A stretch of DNA of 64,000 bases from Spirochaetaceae bacterium (GTDB lineage Bacteria; Spirochaetota; Spirochaetia; Treponematales; Treponemataceae). The translations under genes and the position numbers were made by a program. Shown one piece after another: positions 1-8,625 of this stretch. Below the pieces are notes generated by a model. The model worked only from the letters and a program-made list of their open reading frames with translations, had not been told where the DNA came from and did no database searches. The DNA lies in contig JAFZVC010000007.1 in the NCBI GenBank assembly GCA_017618015.1, positions 1-64,000 on the forward strand. The letters are read 5' to 3'. How positions within the stretch are numbered: position 1 is the stretch's first letter; each line of letters begins with the position of its first letter.

Positions 1-2
1 AC

Positions 3-899
3 GGAAACGTCCGCCGCGCAAGAGGCTGCTACCTGTACACAGAGAAAGGCGTTCGCCTGACGGACTGTTATCTTGATGGCGGACGAACTCTTCTTGGCTG
101 GGATGGTGGCAAGGCGCGGACTGTCTGTAAGGACACGCTTGAGCGCGGCGCGACAGGCGCATATTGTGGCGGCTACGAAAGCAGGCTCGCAACAGCTGTG
201 CGTCATTTGCTGCCGGGCGAATACACGGAAATCCGCTGGTATTATGCCGATTGTCGCGAAACCTGCGCAGTTTCCGGCGGCTCTGCTGGGGGCGCGGGTG
301 CAGATTGCGTGAGTTGCGCGCCCAGTAAAATGCGCGATTTGGCTGATGGCGCGGGTGATGCCGTGTTGTGGCGACCGTGGCTCGACATTTGCGCGGAATC
401 GACTCCGAAGCAAACTCGCTACCCCGACATAAAGATAGTTCATCCTGGCACAGAACGCCCGGCTGTAATAAAACTCGTGCCGCCGTATCCGTGGGCAACG
501 TCGCTTTGCATTTATGCATTCCGCGCGGACGTGCCGCAAAACGCGACAGGCGCGAAACAGGAACCGGGCGCGACCTCTGCAACTGGTGCGGAAATCCCGC
601 CGTCTGATGTTGTGCCCACACCGCTTCTCGCCGCATACGCACGCGCTTTCTACGACTTAAAAACGGCTCTGGGTATGTTCGGCGAAAACGACTTCAAGCA
701 GTTTTCCAAGCAGCTTTCTCCGCTTTTTGACCGCCGCGCATGCTGGCTTTTCCCAAAAATCCCGCGCGACAGCTACGAAGACTTTGCAAAACGCTGCCTT
801 GATGCAGGAATTGTCGTGTCTCCGCATTACGACGTTCCTTCAATTATCCCCTGGCGCGCGAACAAAGGCGACATAAAACGCATCGCCGACTGCATTTAG
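3..899 (+). CDS. 5'-truncated protein, aminotransferase-like N-terminal region
   Basis: The reading frame is open from the first bases of the window to a TAG stop, so the gene begins upstream and only its last ~298 codons are seen. The first visible residues (GCYLYTEKGVRL, then a segment with LLGW) resemble the entry strand of class III PLP aminotransferases of the glutamate-1-semialdehyde type, but no PLP lysine motif is visible in the remaining part and the middle is rich in Ala, Pro and Cys. The C-terminal third (YDLKTALGMFGENDFKQF and onwards) is charged and looks globular. I do not recognise the family with confidence. It converges on dapL across a palindromic spacer. Confidence 0.6.
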   Translation, partial: GNVRRARGCYLYTEKGVRLTDCYLDGGRTLLGWDGGKARTVCKDTLERGATGAYCGGYESRLATAVRHLLPGEYTEIRWYYADCRETCAVSGGSAGGAGADCVSCAPSKMRDLADGAGDAVLWRPWLDICAESTPKQTRYPDIKIVHPGTERPAVIKLVPPYPWATSLCIYAFRADVPQNATGAKQEPGATSATGAEIPPSDVVPTPLLAAYARAFYDLKTALGMFGENDFKQFSKQLSPLFDRRACWLFPKIPRDSYEDFAKRCLDAGIVVSPHYDVPSIIPWRANKGDIKRIADCI

Positions 900-911
900 C
901 TGGGGCGTTAC

Positions 912-1017
912 GGGTAGGGAGCGACGGCTGAAGGCTGTGCCCCGTATAAGGGGTTCGCCCGCAACCGTGTGCGGTGAAACGCTCCGCTGGCAAGGCACAG
1001 GGTCGCTCCCTATCCCC
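912..1017. repeat. Large imperfect palindrome between convergent genes
   Basis: The arms TAGGGAGCGAC (about 915-925) and GTCGCTCCCTA (1002-1012) are perfect reverse complements. Shorter nested matches such as GCTGTGCC against GGCACAG lie inside. There is no T-run, so it is not a classical terminator. The adjacent string GGGGCGTTACGGG (903-914) and GGTAGGGAGCG recur near 61840-61880, so this looks like a dispersed intergenic repeat. Confidence 0.55.
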
Positions 1018-1020
1018 TTC

Positions 1021-2217
1021 CTAATTAAAATATTTCTTGATTCTTTCCAATGCTTCGAGGGTCCGCTCGCGGCTACCGAAGCCCGTCAGACGCAGATATC
1101 CCTCGCCTTTTTTTCCGAATCCGCTTCCTGGGGTGCCGACAACCTGGCATTTTTCCAAAAGCTCGTCAAAAAACGACCAGCTCGTAAAGCCGGCTGGGAT
1201 TTTCATCCACACATAAGGCGAGTTTTTGCCGCCGAACGCTTTGAAACCGGCTGCCATCACACCCTCGTAAATGAGCCGGGCATTCTCGCGGTAGTACGAA
1301 AGGTTTTCCTGTATCTGCTTTTGTCCTTCGGCTGAATAGACTGCCTCTGCCGCACGCTGCGTGATGTACGACACTCCGTTGAATTTGGTTGACTGTCTGC
1401 GTGACCAAAGCGCGTTAAGCTCCGTTCCTTCAAAAACGAGGTCGTGCGGAACGACGGTGTATCCGCAGCGAACGCCAGTGAATCCGGCTGTCTTTGAGAA
1501 GGACCGCAGCTCTATGGCGCATGTTTTGGCACCTTCTATCTCGTAGATTGAGCGCGGAATATCAGGCTCGGTGATGAATGCTTCATACGCGGAATCGAAC
1601 AGGATAAGGCTGTGGTGTGCGTTCGCATAATCGACCCACTTTTTAAGGTATGCTTTTGACGCGACAGCCCCGGTCGGGTTGTTCGGAAAACACAAGTAGA
1701 TGATGTCAGCGACTCGCGCGGTATCTGACGGAAGCTCCGGCAAGAAGCCTGTTTCCTCGCCGCACGGCATTATGATGATGTTTTTGCCGCGTCCGTTCAT
1801 AATGTTTGTGTCGATATAAACCGGATAAACGGGATCGCAGATTGCGACGGTGTTGTCTACGGAGAAGATGTCACCGATGTTTCCGCAGTCCGATTTTGCG
1901 CCGTCGGAAAGGAAAATCTCGTCTTTTTTAAGGCTGATTCCGCGCCCGATATAGTCACACTGGAGGATTGCATCAAGAATAAAGTCGTATCCGTAATCCG
2001 GCGGATAGCCCCGGAATGTTTTTTCGTCAGCCATTTCGTCAACGGCTTTGTGCATTGCGTCGATGACAGCGGGGCACAGCGGGCGCGTCACATCGCCGAT
2101 GGAAAGCTTTATAACGTCGGCATCTGGATGCGCGGCGATAAACTCACGCGCTTTTCTTCCGACCGTTGAAAAAAGATAGCTCGCTTCCAAATCCAAAAAG
2201 TTTTTGTTTATTTTCAT
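1021..2217 (-). CDS. dapL: LL-diaminopimelate aminotransferase
   Basis: This cytosolic PLP enzyme converts tetrahydrodipicolinate directly to LL-diaminopimelate with glutamate as amino donor, bypassing the succinylase and acetylase branches of lysine and peptidoglycan-precursor synthesis. At 398 residues it is close to the usual ~400-410. Visible features are the class I fold-type signature FPNNPTG (177-183), an aspartate at 208 that would contact the PLP pyridine nitrogen, and [10 protein letters not shown] with Lys242 as the Schiff-base lysine. The N-terminal [10 protein letters not shown] segment is typical of DapL. Its ATG overlaps the dapF stop codon (ATGA), so the two genes are translationally coupled in the order dapF-dapL. 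Confidence 0.95.
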   Translation of the reverse strand: MKINKNFLDLEASYLFSTVGRKAREFIAAHPDADVIKLSIGDVTRPLCPAVIDAMHKAVDEMADEKTFRGYPPDYGYDFILDAILQCDYIGRGISLKKDEIFLSDGAKSDCGNIGDIFSVDNTVAICDPVYPVYIDTNIMNGRGKNIIIMPCGEETGFLPELPSDTARVADIIYLCFPNNPTGAVASKAYLKKWVDYANAHHSLILFDSAYEAFITEPDIPRSIYEIEGAKTCAIELRSFSKTAGFTGVRCGYTVVPHDLVFEGTELNALWSRRQSTKFNGVSYITQRAAEAVYSAEGQKQIQENLSYYRENARLIYEGVMAAGFKAFGGKNSPYVWMKIPAGFTSWSFFDELLEKCQVVGTPGSGFGKKGEGYLRLTGFGSRERTLEALERIKKYFN

Positions 2218-3095
2218 AGCTCAACATCTCCTGTGAATACCATTTCGGCGGGACCTGTCATAAAAACACTGTCGCCTTCACGCCCGCTCCATTGAATCTC
2301 CAAATCGCCGCCAAGCAGATGTACGGTGATTTTTTCACCGGCATCGACAAGCCCGTTCAGGATTGCCGCAACGACTGTCGCACAAGTGCCTGTTCCGCAC
2401 GCAAGCGTCTCGCCGGTTCCACGCTCCCACACGCGCATCCAGATTGTGCGGCGATCTTGTACAAATGCGAACTCCGTGTTCGTGCGCTCCGGGAAGAACG
2501 TATCGTTTTCGAAAAGCGGTCCGATTTCGCACACCGGAAATTTTGCCGGCGGCTTGTCCAAAAAGACAACTGCGTGCGGGTTTCCCATTGAAACGCAAGT
2601 AATCTTGTATTCGGTGCCACCGACGGAAATTGGATGCTGGATGACGTTCGAATCTGCACCCGACGTGCACATCGCAACATTCACAGGGATTTTCGCCGCC
2701 TGAAAAATCGGGCTTCCCATATCGACAGAAAGCTTAGTCACCTTATCGCCGCGCTCACCGCTCTCGATTTTAAGGTGCTTGACCGCGCCCATCGACTCGA
2801 CTGTAAACTCGCGTCCTTTTGTATAGCCCGCGTCAAAGACATACTTTCCGACGCAGCGGATTCCGTTTCCGCACATCTGGCTCCGGCTTCCGTCGGCGTT
2901 ATACATGACCATCTCAAAATCAGCCTTTGTGCCTTTTTTTATAAGGATTATTCCGTCGCCACCGATTCCGAAATGCCTGTCCGAAAGCTTTATCGCAGCA
3001 AGACGCTCGCCTTCCGCGCCGCCGGGAAAACCCTCGCGTGTGCAGTCAAAATAGATATAGTCATTTCCGCATCCATGCATTTTTGTAAACGTCAT
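2214..3095 (-). CDS. dapF: Diaminopimelate epimerase
   Basis: DapF interconverts LL- and meso-diaminopimelate in the cytosol, supplying peptidoglycan cross-link precursors and lysine. It is the step directly after DapL, whose gene follows with a 4-nt overlap. The start at 3095 is chosen because an AGGAGG lies 11 nt upstream and it gives the family N-terminus [11 protein letters not shown]; an in-frame start at 3134 would add 13 unsupported residues. The two catalytic cysteines are in MCGNGIRC (Cys75) and ACGTGTC (Cys233), acting as the paired acid/base. The product is 293 residues, slightly longer than the common ~275. Confidence 0.95.
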   Translation of the reverse strand: MTFTKMHGCGNDYIYFDCTREGFPGGAEGERLAAIKLSDRHFGIGGDGIILIKKGTKADFEMVMYNADGSRSQMCGNGIRCVGKYVFDAGYTKGREFTVESMGAVKHLKIESGERGDKVTKLSVDMGSPIFQAAKIPVNVAMCTSGADSNVIQHPISVGGTEYKITCVSMGNPHAVVFLDKPPAKFPVCEIGPLFENDTFFPERTNTEFAFVQDRRTIWMRVWERGTGETLACGTGTCATVVAAILNGLVDAGEKITVHLLGGDLEIQWSGREGDSVFMTGPAEMVFTGDVEL

Positions 3096-3134
3096 AGCGG
3101 TTATATCCTCCTGTGATAACCGATAAACGGACAT

Positions 3135-3164
3135 GTCAAGGCTTTAAGCGAAGCGTGCCTTGAC
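3135..3164. repeat. REP-like hairpin, copy 1 (GTCAAGGC / GCCTTGAC)
   Basis: An 8-bp perfect stem GTCAAGGC...GCCTTGAC encloses a 14-nt loop; the stem extends by about three more bases with one mismatch. A near-identical element with 11 of 14 loop bases conserved is at 17293-17322. Confidence 0.6.
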
Positions 3165-3247
3165 GTGGACGTATCGCAACCTCCTGGACGCCACGGCTGC
3201 CCTCTAATAGCCGCCAATAAAACTGCGCCCGCCACACGGCATAAAAC

Positions 3248-3308
3248 AAAAAAGGCCGTAGAAATATCCCCTGCGCAAATGCTGCATCAAGAAATATATC
3301 TACGACCT
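3248..3308 (-). terminator. Intrinsic terminator or attenuator in the dapF leader
   Basis: On the minus strand the segments at 3308-3294 and 3267-3253 form a 15-bp stem with one mismatch and one G-U pair, followed by six T residues (3253-3248). It lies between a predicted promoter (3351-3328) and dapF (start 3095), so a transcript from that promoter would meet it about 70 nt after initiation. Just before it, ACGAC can pair with GTCGT, which is part of the terminator's 5' arm, giving a possible competing antiterminator. The ligand or signal, if any, is not apparent. Confidence 0.6.
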
Positions 3309-3327
3309 CTTTGTCGTGTATGCTTCT

Positions 3328-3356
3328 GTTTTATCGATTAAGCCCACGTTTGTCAA
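3328..3356 (-). promoter_or_regulatory. Predicted sigma-70-type promoter for dapF-dapL
   Basis: On the minus strand a perfect -35 TTGACA (3356-3351) is followed by a 17-nt spacer and TAAAAC (3333-3328). It precedes the dapF leader terminator. Confidence 0.5.
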
Positions 3357-3476
3357 TACACGCGGGTGTGTAGGCGCCGGGCTGGAGCACCTTTAGTTCC
3401 TGCGCGGAACGCGCAGGAATGAGGCGGATGAGCCGAAGTGCGCAAGACCGGATAACTTCTATCCGCCACGCCCCAT

Positions 3477-4340
3477 TCATCCGCGTAAAAACGCCCTTAT
3501 CTCTTCCAGACGTTCCACCGCTATCCGCCGCCCTTCATCATATACGCGCTGAAGCTCTTTCTCGTCATGCTCGGTGCGGCTTATTCCAAGCGGTGCTTCG
3601 GGGCAAATTACAAGCACCTCTCCCCTATCGGCTTTTTCAAAGACGTATGAAGTCTGCTTGTTGTATTCCTCTGGGCGGCGCTGCATCGCCTCGACAAGCG
3701 CCGGGTATTTCCGTAACGCAAACTTCATCAGCGGCATAAGGCTGGATGAACTTTTTTTGTACGAGCGCGGCTGCGTCAGAATAACGACATTCCGCCCATA
3801 TCCGATGCTCTCAAAAAAAGCAAGCGGAATAGAGTCGGTCATGCCGCCGTCGAGCAGCTTGTAACCGTCAACTTCGACAATCCGGCTCGCAAGCGGCATG
3901 GACGCGCTCGCACGCATCCATGTAAGCTCGTGCGCATCGCACGTCTCAAGCTTTTTGTAAACAGGCTTTCCGGTAACGCAGTCGGATGCGACGCAGTAAA
4001 ACTCCATCGGGTTAGCGCGGTACGTTGCCAAATCATAAACATCAAGTTCATTCGGGATTCTGTTGTAGCAGAAGTCCGCGCCGTAAAGGTCTCCGGTAAA
4101 AATCAGTGAACGCAGGGAACAGTAACGCCATTCGTGCGCGTACCGCTTGTTGTAACGGATAGCGCGTCCTATCTGGCGTGACTTGAAGTTGCAGCCGAAC
4201 GTCGCACCGGCGGAAACCCCGATAGCGCCGTCGAACTCAATTCTGTTCTCCATAAAAACATCAAGAACGCCCGCTGTGAACATACCGCGCATCGCGCCAC
4301 CTTCCATGACGAGCCCTCTTTTAATAACATTTTCGCTCAT
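3477..4340 (-). CDS. Patatin-like phospholipase
   Basis: This is predicted to be a serine acyl hydrolase of the patatin family (bacterial RssA/YjjU-like branch), acting on phospholipid or other acyl esters. The glycine-rich oxyanion segment EGGAMRG (13-19), the nucleophile elbow GVSAG with Ser43, and the dyad aspartate in LDGG (Asp164) are all present. The 287-residue length matches the small single-domain members. There is no signal peptide, so it is probably cytosolic. The gene begins 9 nt after the stop of the upstream amino-acid symporter gene and shows no clear Shine-Dalgarno of its own, suggesting an operon with translational coupling. The physiological substrate cannot be read from the sequence. 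Confidence 0.9.
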   Translation of the reverse strand: MSENVIKRGLVMEGGAMRGMFTAGVLDVFMENRIEFDGAIGVSAGATFGCNFKSRQIGRAIRYNKRYAHEWRYCSLRSLIFTGDLYGADFCYNRIPNELDVYDLATYRANPMEFYCVASDCVTGKPVYKKLETCDAHELTWMRASASMPLASRIVEVDGYKLLDGGMTDSIPLAFFESIGYGRNVVILTQPRSYKKSSSSLMPLMKFALRKYPALVEAMQRRPEEYNKQTSYVFEKADRGEVLVICPEAPLGISRTEHDEKELQRVYDEGRRIAVERLEEIRAFLRG

Positions 4341-4349
4341 AATGACAGT

Positions 4350-5837
4350 TTAATCTTCTGCTTCCAGTTCCTTTTCATCAACCTGATATTCCGGGTATTT
4401 AGAGATCATCGGAGCCTCGTCTTTGCCCAAAATCTTTCGGTTGATATAGTTTTTCGTGATTTTCGCGACGAGCGGACAAAGTGCAATAACGCCAATCAAG
4501 TTCGGTATCATCATCAAACCGTTGAACGTATCTGACAAATCCCATGCGAGGGAAAGGCTCATCGTGCAGCCGAAGAAAATAACGATTACAAACAAAACTT
4601 TGTATATAAGCTGTGTTTTCTCACCAAAAAGATACTGCCACGCCGTCGCTCCGTAATGACTCCAGCCAAGAACGGTGGAGAAAGCGAACAGCAGAATCGC
4701 AATCGCGATGAACTTTGGTCCGAAAGCACCGAAAACAGTAGCAAAAGCTTCACCAACAAGGCCGGAACCTTCGCTTGCAGAAATCATGTGGCCAGTTTCA
4801 AGATCAACGACGCCCGTAGAAAGGATAACAAAAGCCGTCAGCGTACAAACGATAATCGTATCGGCGAAAACCTCGAAAATACCCCACATTCCCTGGCGAA
4901 CAGGCTCTTTTACGTTAGAAGATGAATGAACCATTACCGAAGAACCAAGGCCGGCTTCGTTAGAGAACGCGCCGCGCTTGAATCCCCATGTAATAGCTTT
5001 TTGGAAGCCGTAACCAACGATACCGCCCGCTGCGGATTTTGCGGCGAAAGCGCCTTTGAAAATAGCACCGAAAACAGCTGGAACAGCCGTGATATGCGTA
5101 AAGAAAATAACGAGCGCACCAATGATGTAGATTATCGCCATGAACGGAACGAGTTTTTCCGTAACGGCAGCGACTCTTTTAAGACCGCCCAGAATAACGA
5201 TAGAAGCTATCATCACAAGACCGATACCAGTTACCCATGTCGGGATGTTGAACGCGCTCTCCATATTTCCGGCGATTGAGTTTACCTGACTCATGTTGCC
5301 AATACCAAAGCTCGCGATAAGACAGAAAAGGCTGAACAAGACAGCAAGGACTGTACCGACTTTTTTCATTCCCTTGTATCCGCCAAGACCGTCTTTAAGG
5401 TAGTACATAGCACCGCCATGCCACTCGCCATTCTGACCTTTCTTGCGGAAATAAATACCAAGCACGTTCTCGGAGTAGTTCGTCATCATTCCGACAATCG
5501 CCATAACCCACATCCAGAAGATTGAGCCTGGACCACCAAGGATTATAGCCGTCGCTACACCGACGATGTTTCCTGTTCCGATTGTAGCCGCAAGAGCTGT
5601 ACAAAGGCTCTGGAACTGAGAGATAGACCTGTCCTCTTTACCGGTATGGGCTGTAATCTTTTTGTCTTTGAAAATTGCACCGATTGTCTTTTTGTTCCAA
5701 TGAAGAAAATGAGTGAACTGGAATCCCTTGTTCACAATCGTCATAATAAGACCGGCGATAAACAAAAGCGCGATACCGAAGGTTCCCCAAACAACACCGT
5801 TTACAGAATTGTTGATTTTTGTGATTGTCTCTATCAT
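4350..5837 (-). CDS. Sodium:alanine/glycine symporter, AGCS family
   Basis: An integral inner-membrane carrier that imports alanine, glycine or a related amino acid with Na+. The 495-residue chain has about ten hydrophobic segments and the family-typical stretches LCTALAATIGTGNIVGVATA (early) and FKRGAFSNEAGLGSS (middle, ligand-site helix). The ATG at 5837 is chosen because GGAGG lies 5 nt upstream; the longer frame would need a TTG overlapping that ribosome-binding site. It is followed after 9 nt by the patatin gene. Substrate specificity within the family cannot be told from this alone. Confidence 0.93.
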   Translation of the reverse strand: MIETITKINNSVNGVVWGTFGIALLFIAGLIMTIVNKGFQFTHFLHWNKKTIGAIFKDKKITAHTGKEDRSISQFQSLCTALAATIGTGNIVGVATAIILGGPGSIFWMWVMAIVGMMTNYSENVLGIYFRKKGQNGEWHGGAMYYLKDGLGGYKGMKKVGTVLAVLFSLFCLIASFGIGNMSQVNSIAGNMESAFNIPTWVTGIGLVMIASIVILGGLKRVAAVTEKLVPFMAIIYIIGALVIFFTHITAVPAVFGAIFKGAFAAKSAAGGIVGYGFQKAITWGFKRGAFSNEAGLGSSVMVHSSSNVKEPVRQGMWGIFEVFADTIIVCTLTAFVILSTGVVDLETGHMISASEGSGLVGEAFATVFGAFGPKFIAIAILLFAFSTVLGWSHYGATAWQYLFGEKTQLIYKVLFVIVIFFGCTMSLSLAWDLSDTFNGLMMIPNLIGVIALCPLVAKITKNYINRKILGKDEAPMISKYPEYQVDEKELEAED

Positions 5838-5989
5838 CAGAGCCTCCAAAAACTTAGTTTAAATTATGTAAAAACGAAAGGTATATTTATATATTTCGGT
5901 TGATTCACATGATTTGTGAACGTTTCTATTTAACGTATCGTCTTTTTTTTGTTGTTTATCATAAGGCTTCCGCAGTATAAATTCCGTAA

Positions 5990-6150
5990 GTAAAAATGGC
6001 GCGAAGGAACGTAGCGTGGGTTCAAAAACACTCCGTTTGTGGAGGTCGCGATAGCGACATCTTTAATAGTTCCCTTACCACAAACGGCGTGTAGCGCGTT
6101 AACGCGCGGTTTTGACACCCCGCTACGTGACAGGGAGCCATTTTCCTAAC
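5990..6150. repeat. Composite inverted-repeat element in a divergent spacer
   Basis: Nested palindromes occupy about 160 bp. Outer arms centre on CGTAGCG and CGCTACG (about 6010 and 6121). The middle arms at 6029-6042 and 6078-6091 match at 13 of 14 positions. Inside them is GTCGC-GATA-GCGAC (6045-6058), and beyond is a perfect palindrome GCGCGTTAACGCGC (6095-6108). It codes for nothing convincing. It resembles a MITE-like or structured intergenic repeat. Confidence 0.5.
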
Positions 6151-6185
6151 AAAACTTACAATGCAGAAGCCCTGCGGTTTTACAG

Positions 6186-6214
6186 TTTACGAGTTTCGCA
6201 CACTCCGTTATAAT
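6186..6214 (+). promoter_or_regulatory. Promoter placed 6 nt from the start codon (leaderless)
   Basis: TTTACG (6186-6191), a 17-nt spacer and a perfect TATAAT (6209-6214) end only 6 nt before the ATG at 6221. Transcription would start at or within a base or two of the A of the ATG, so the mRNA should lack a leader and no Shine-Dalgarno is present. Confidence 0.6.
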
Positions 6215-6220
6215 AGCCGC

Positions 6221-6835
6221 ATGGCACAAAAAGATTTTTTACCAATCGGAAACATCCGGCTTGACCAGCAACTCCGGTTCACAGCAGAAATAGACAAAAT
6301 GACATCAATCCTGCGTCGCACAATGCTTATAGACGGCTCACGGCGCGAAAACGACGCTGAGCATTCCTGGCACATAGCTGTGATGACGCTGCTTTTTTCA
6401 GAATACGCGACGGAGCCTGTAGACGTTGCAAGAGCGGCGAAGATGTGCGTCGTCCACGACCTTATAGAGATATACGCCGGTGACACTTTCGCATACGACT
6501 TGGAAGCGAACAAAGGCAAAGCGGAGCGCGAGGCCGCCGCAGCCGACAAGCTTTTCGCGCAGCTTCCGTCGGAGCAAGGCGCGGAACTACGTGCTTTATG
6601 GGAAGAGTTTGACGCCATGAACACGCCAGATTCAAAATACGCCGCCTGCATGGACAGGCTTCAGCCGTTCCTGCACAACACGCTCACAGAAGGCCACACA
6701 TGGCGCGAAAGCGGTACAAACCGCGCCGTCGTGGAAAAGCGGATGGCGGTTATCAAAGAGTTTATGCCGGAAGTTTACAAGTGGGTCGAAGCGAACCTCG
6801 ACGCGGCTATCGCGAAAGGATGGCTAAAACCGTAG
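6221..6835 (+). CDS. HD-domain phosphohydrolase (YfbR/HDDC2-like)
   Basis: This is a metal-dependent phosphohydrolase of the HD superfamily, in the group related to YfbR 5'-deoxynucleotidase and HDDC2. Metal ligands are visible as His48 (AEHSWH), the His79-Asp80 doublet (VVHDLIEIYAGD) and an aspartate in CMDRLQP. The preceding RRTMLIDGSRREN loop is typical of this branch. The 204-residue length fits. I choose the ATG at 6221 because the family N-terminus starts there; it sits directly downstream of a -10 box, with no ribosome-binding site. An upstream ATG at 6161 would lie before the promoter. Substrate is inferred only (a nucleoside monophosphate is likely). Confidence 0.85.
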   Translation: MAQKDFLPIGNIRLDQQLRFTAEIDKMTSILRRTMLIDGSRRENDAEHSWHIAVMTLLFSEYATEPVDVARAAKMCVVHDLIEIYAGDTFAYDLEANKGKAEREAAAADKLFAQLPSEQGAELRALWEEFDAMNTPDSKYAACMDRLQPFLHNTLTEGHTWRESGTNRAVVEKRMAVIKEFMPEVYKWVEANLDAAIAKGWLKP

Positions 6836-6894
6836 AAGTTAAGAGTTTTCTTTTGAATCTACACGGATTTGAACTTTAATGTTATACTGTTATT

Positions 6895-7296
6895 ATGAAC
6901 GAAGCAGAAGAAATCAAGAAAAAACTTTCAGAATATTTTTCTCAAAACGAAAAAATTGATACCGTACTTTTGTTTGGTTCTTTTTCAAAAGGTACTTTCA
7001 ACGAAAACAGTGATATAGACATAGCCGTTCATTCTCAACTTCCACTCGACTACGAAACACTAAGCACAATTCAAACAGAGCTTTCACTTTTATGCCATCG
7101 AGAAATTGATCTTTCAGATTTAGCACAAGCAGAAGGAATCTTTTTATATCAAATCATGACAACTGGAGTGAAAATCAAAATCAAACCGACAGTTTTCGTA
7201 AAATATCTTACTAAAGCCCTTTGTTTTAAAGAAGATTTTCTACCAGCCATCGAATACATCCGCCGCGAAAAAATCAGGAGATTTGTAAATGGATAA
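6895..7296 (+). CDS. mntA: MntA-type nucleotidyltransferase antitoxin
   Basis: This is a minimal nucleotidyltransferase of the MNT family. The active-site motif is GS (28-29) followed by DID with Asp40 and Asp42, the GSX10DXD pattern. In established HepT/MntA systems this enzyme adds AMP units to a tyrosine of the HEPN toxin and so neutralises it. The gene is AT-rich compared with its neighbours and overlaps the toxin gene by 8 nt, a tight toxin-antitoxin arrangement. A TATACT box ends 6 nt before the ATG and no ribosome-binding site is seen, so the mRNA may be leaderless. At 133 residues it is typical for the family. Confidence 0.88.
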   Translation: MNEAEEIKKKLSEYFSQNEKIDTVLLFGSFSKGTFNENSDIDIAVHSQLPLDYETLSTIQTELSLLCHREIDLSDLAQAEGIFLYQIMTTGVKIKIKPTVFVKYLTKALCFKEDFLPAIEYIRREKIRRFVNG

Positions 7297-7699
7297 AGAA
7301 GTATTACAGACAAAATTAGAAGCCCTGATTCACTGTGTCCAAAGAATTAAAAGCCAAGAAATAACTAGTGTTGATGAATTGGAATCTAACATTGACAAAC
7401 AGGAAATCATAATTCTGAATCTTCAGAGAGCGGTACAAATATGTGTAGACATAGGAAATCATATACTTTTAGATTATGAAACCCCTACGCCTTCCACAAT
7501 GTCCGAAACTTTCAAATATCTTGCAGATAACAAACTAATATCATCAAAAAATGCAGAAGAATTAAGCCACGCAGTTGGTTTTAGAAATATCGCTGTGCAC
7601 CAGTACGAAAATCTTGACTGTAAAATAATATATGCAATTATAACTTCTCATCTTGATGATTTTAAAAATTTTGCAGGAGCTATATCAAAATTGATTTAA
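7289..7699 (+). CDS. hepT: HepT-type HEPN ribonuclease toxin
   Basis: A helical HEPN-domain protein of the DUF86/HepT family, 136 residues. The RX4HXY signature is intact: Arg99, His104 and Tyr106 in RNIAVHQY. Arg and His form the RNase (or tRNA-cleaving) centre and the Tyr is the residue that MntA modifies in characterised pairs. The start codon lies inside the end of mntA (overlap ATGGATAA), so the two products are made together. The acquired character is supported by low GC. Toxicity itself is inferred from the family. Confidence 0.88.
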   Translation: MDKEVLQTKLEALIHCVQRIKSQEITSVDELESNIDKQEIIILNLQRAVQICVDIGNHILLDYETPTPSTMSETFKYLADNKLISSKNAEELSHAVGFRNIAVHQYENLDCKIIYAIITSHLDDFKNFAGAISKLI

Positions 7700-7723
7700 A
7701 ACCAAAAAATGAAAGAAATAAAG

Positions 7724-8527
7724 ATGACGAACGAAGAAATACTAAAGATTGCGATGGAGCAGTCGGCGGTAGACAGCGGATGCAAGGCAGAAGATTTTTT
7801 GTCAAACGAAAACATAGTCGTTATTTCAAGGCAGTTCGATGGCGCGCGGAAATACCTTAAACTGCCGTTTTTATGCGACCTTGCCTCTTACGGAAACAAC
7901 ATCGTGGCATCCGTCTCGCCTGAGCTTAAAGACATAGTAACTGACTACATCAATTCGTATCCGCCATATCACTGCTTTGAAACGCCGAACATGATTGTCC
8001 TACAGGGAAAACTTCGCCCGCTCAATATGAACGTGTGCTTTATGGCGGAATACTGGCTCCCGGACGTCGAAGTAATTGGAAAAATATGTGCGACACGCAC
8101 CGTCCCTGCGGGCTATGAACTCCGTGTTCTTGAAAAAGCCGAAATTGACACCTTAAACTATTCGGAATGGGAAAATGCCCTTTGTGAAGCCCGCAAAGAA
8201 CTGGACATACTTGCCGTTGCCGCTTACAAAAATGGCAAGATGATAGGGCTTGCAGGCTGTTCCGCTGACTGCGACACAATGTGGCAAATCGGCATTGACG
8301 TAAAGCCCGAATACAGGCGGCAAGGCATAGCATCAACTTTGGTGAACCAGCTTGCGTGCGAATGCCTTGAACGCGGAAAAGTTCCGTTTTACTGCTGCGC
8401 CTGGTCAAACTTAAAATCAGTGCGAACCGCATTAAAAAGCGGATTCCGCCCTGCGTGGGTACAGCTTACGGTAAAGCAGAACGAAATCATCGAGAAAACG
8501 AACAAAAAAGTTATCGCAAAACATTGA
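7724..8527 (+). CDS. GNAT-family N-acetyltransferase
   Basis: The C-terminal half is a GNAT fold with the acetyl-CoA pyrophosphate-binding motif A reading IDVKPEYRRQGIAS (around residues 200-215, the R/QXXGXG/A pattern), followed by the usual alpha helix. The N-terminal ~130 residues are an additional domain I cannot name, as in other two-domain GNAT proteins. The start is uncertain: ATG codons at 7709 and 7724 are both possible and neither has a strong ribosome-binding site; 7724 is preferred for its MTNEEILKIA helix. It follows hepT by a short gap but has a base composition closer to the chromosome. The acceptor substrate is unknown. Confidence 0.75.
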   Translation: MTNEEILKIAMEQSAVDSGCKAEDFLSNENIVVISRQFDGARKYLKLPFLCDLASYGNNIVASVSPELKDIVTDYINSYPPYHCFETPNMIVLQGKLRPLNMNVCFMAEYWLPDVEVIGKICATRTVPAGYELRVLEKAEIDTLNYSEWENALCEARKELDILAVAAYKNGKMIGLAGCSADCDTMWQIGIDVKPEYRRQGIASTLVNQLACECLERGKVPFYCCAWSNLKSVRTALKSGFRPAWVQLTVKQNEIIEKTNKKVIAKH

Positions 8528-8551
8528 TTTGCAATATAACTCGTGTATAAT
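8524..8551 (+). promoter_or_regulatory. Predicted promoter of the lipase gene
   Basis: TTGATT (8524-8529), a 16-nt spacer and a perfect TATAAT (8546-8551) overlap the end of the acetyltransferase gene, giving a leader of roughly 70 nt before the lipase ATG. Confidence 0.5.
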
Positions 8552-8625
8552 ACACGGATACACAAGTCGCGCCATCCTTGGCGCATCGCTTATTAGTCGC
8601 GCACAAAAACTTAGGAGTGCTTTAT

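Larger units (their letters stand above)
3096..3476. other. Gene-free spacer between dapF and the patatin gene
   Basis: This spacer of about 380 bases holds the REP-like hairpin, the terminator/attenuator and the promoter listed separately. It also has a strong 9-bp hairpin, TTCCTGCGC/GCGCAGGAA (about 3397-3419), just downstream of the patatin gene. That hairpin has no T-run but may end patatin transcription. No convincing reading frame is seen. Confidence 0.5.
5838..6220. other. Divergent spacer between the symporter and the HD-domain gene
   Basis: The 383 bases contain the composite inverted repeat and, at the right end, the promoter of the HD-domain gene. No gene is supported; the in-frame stretches are palindrome by-products. 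Confidence 0.5.
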
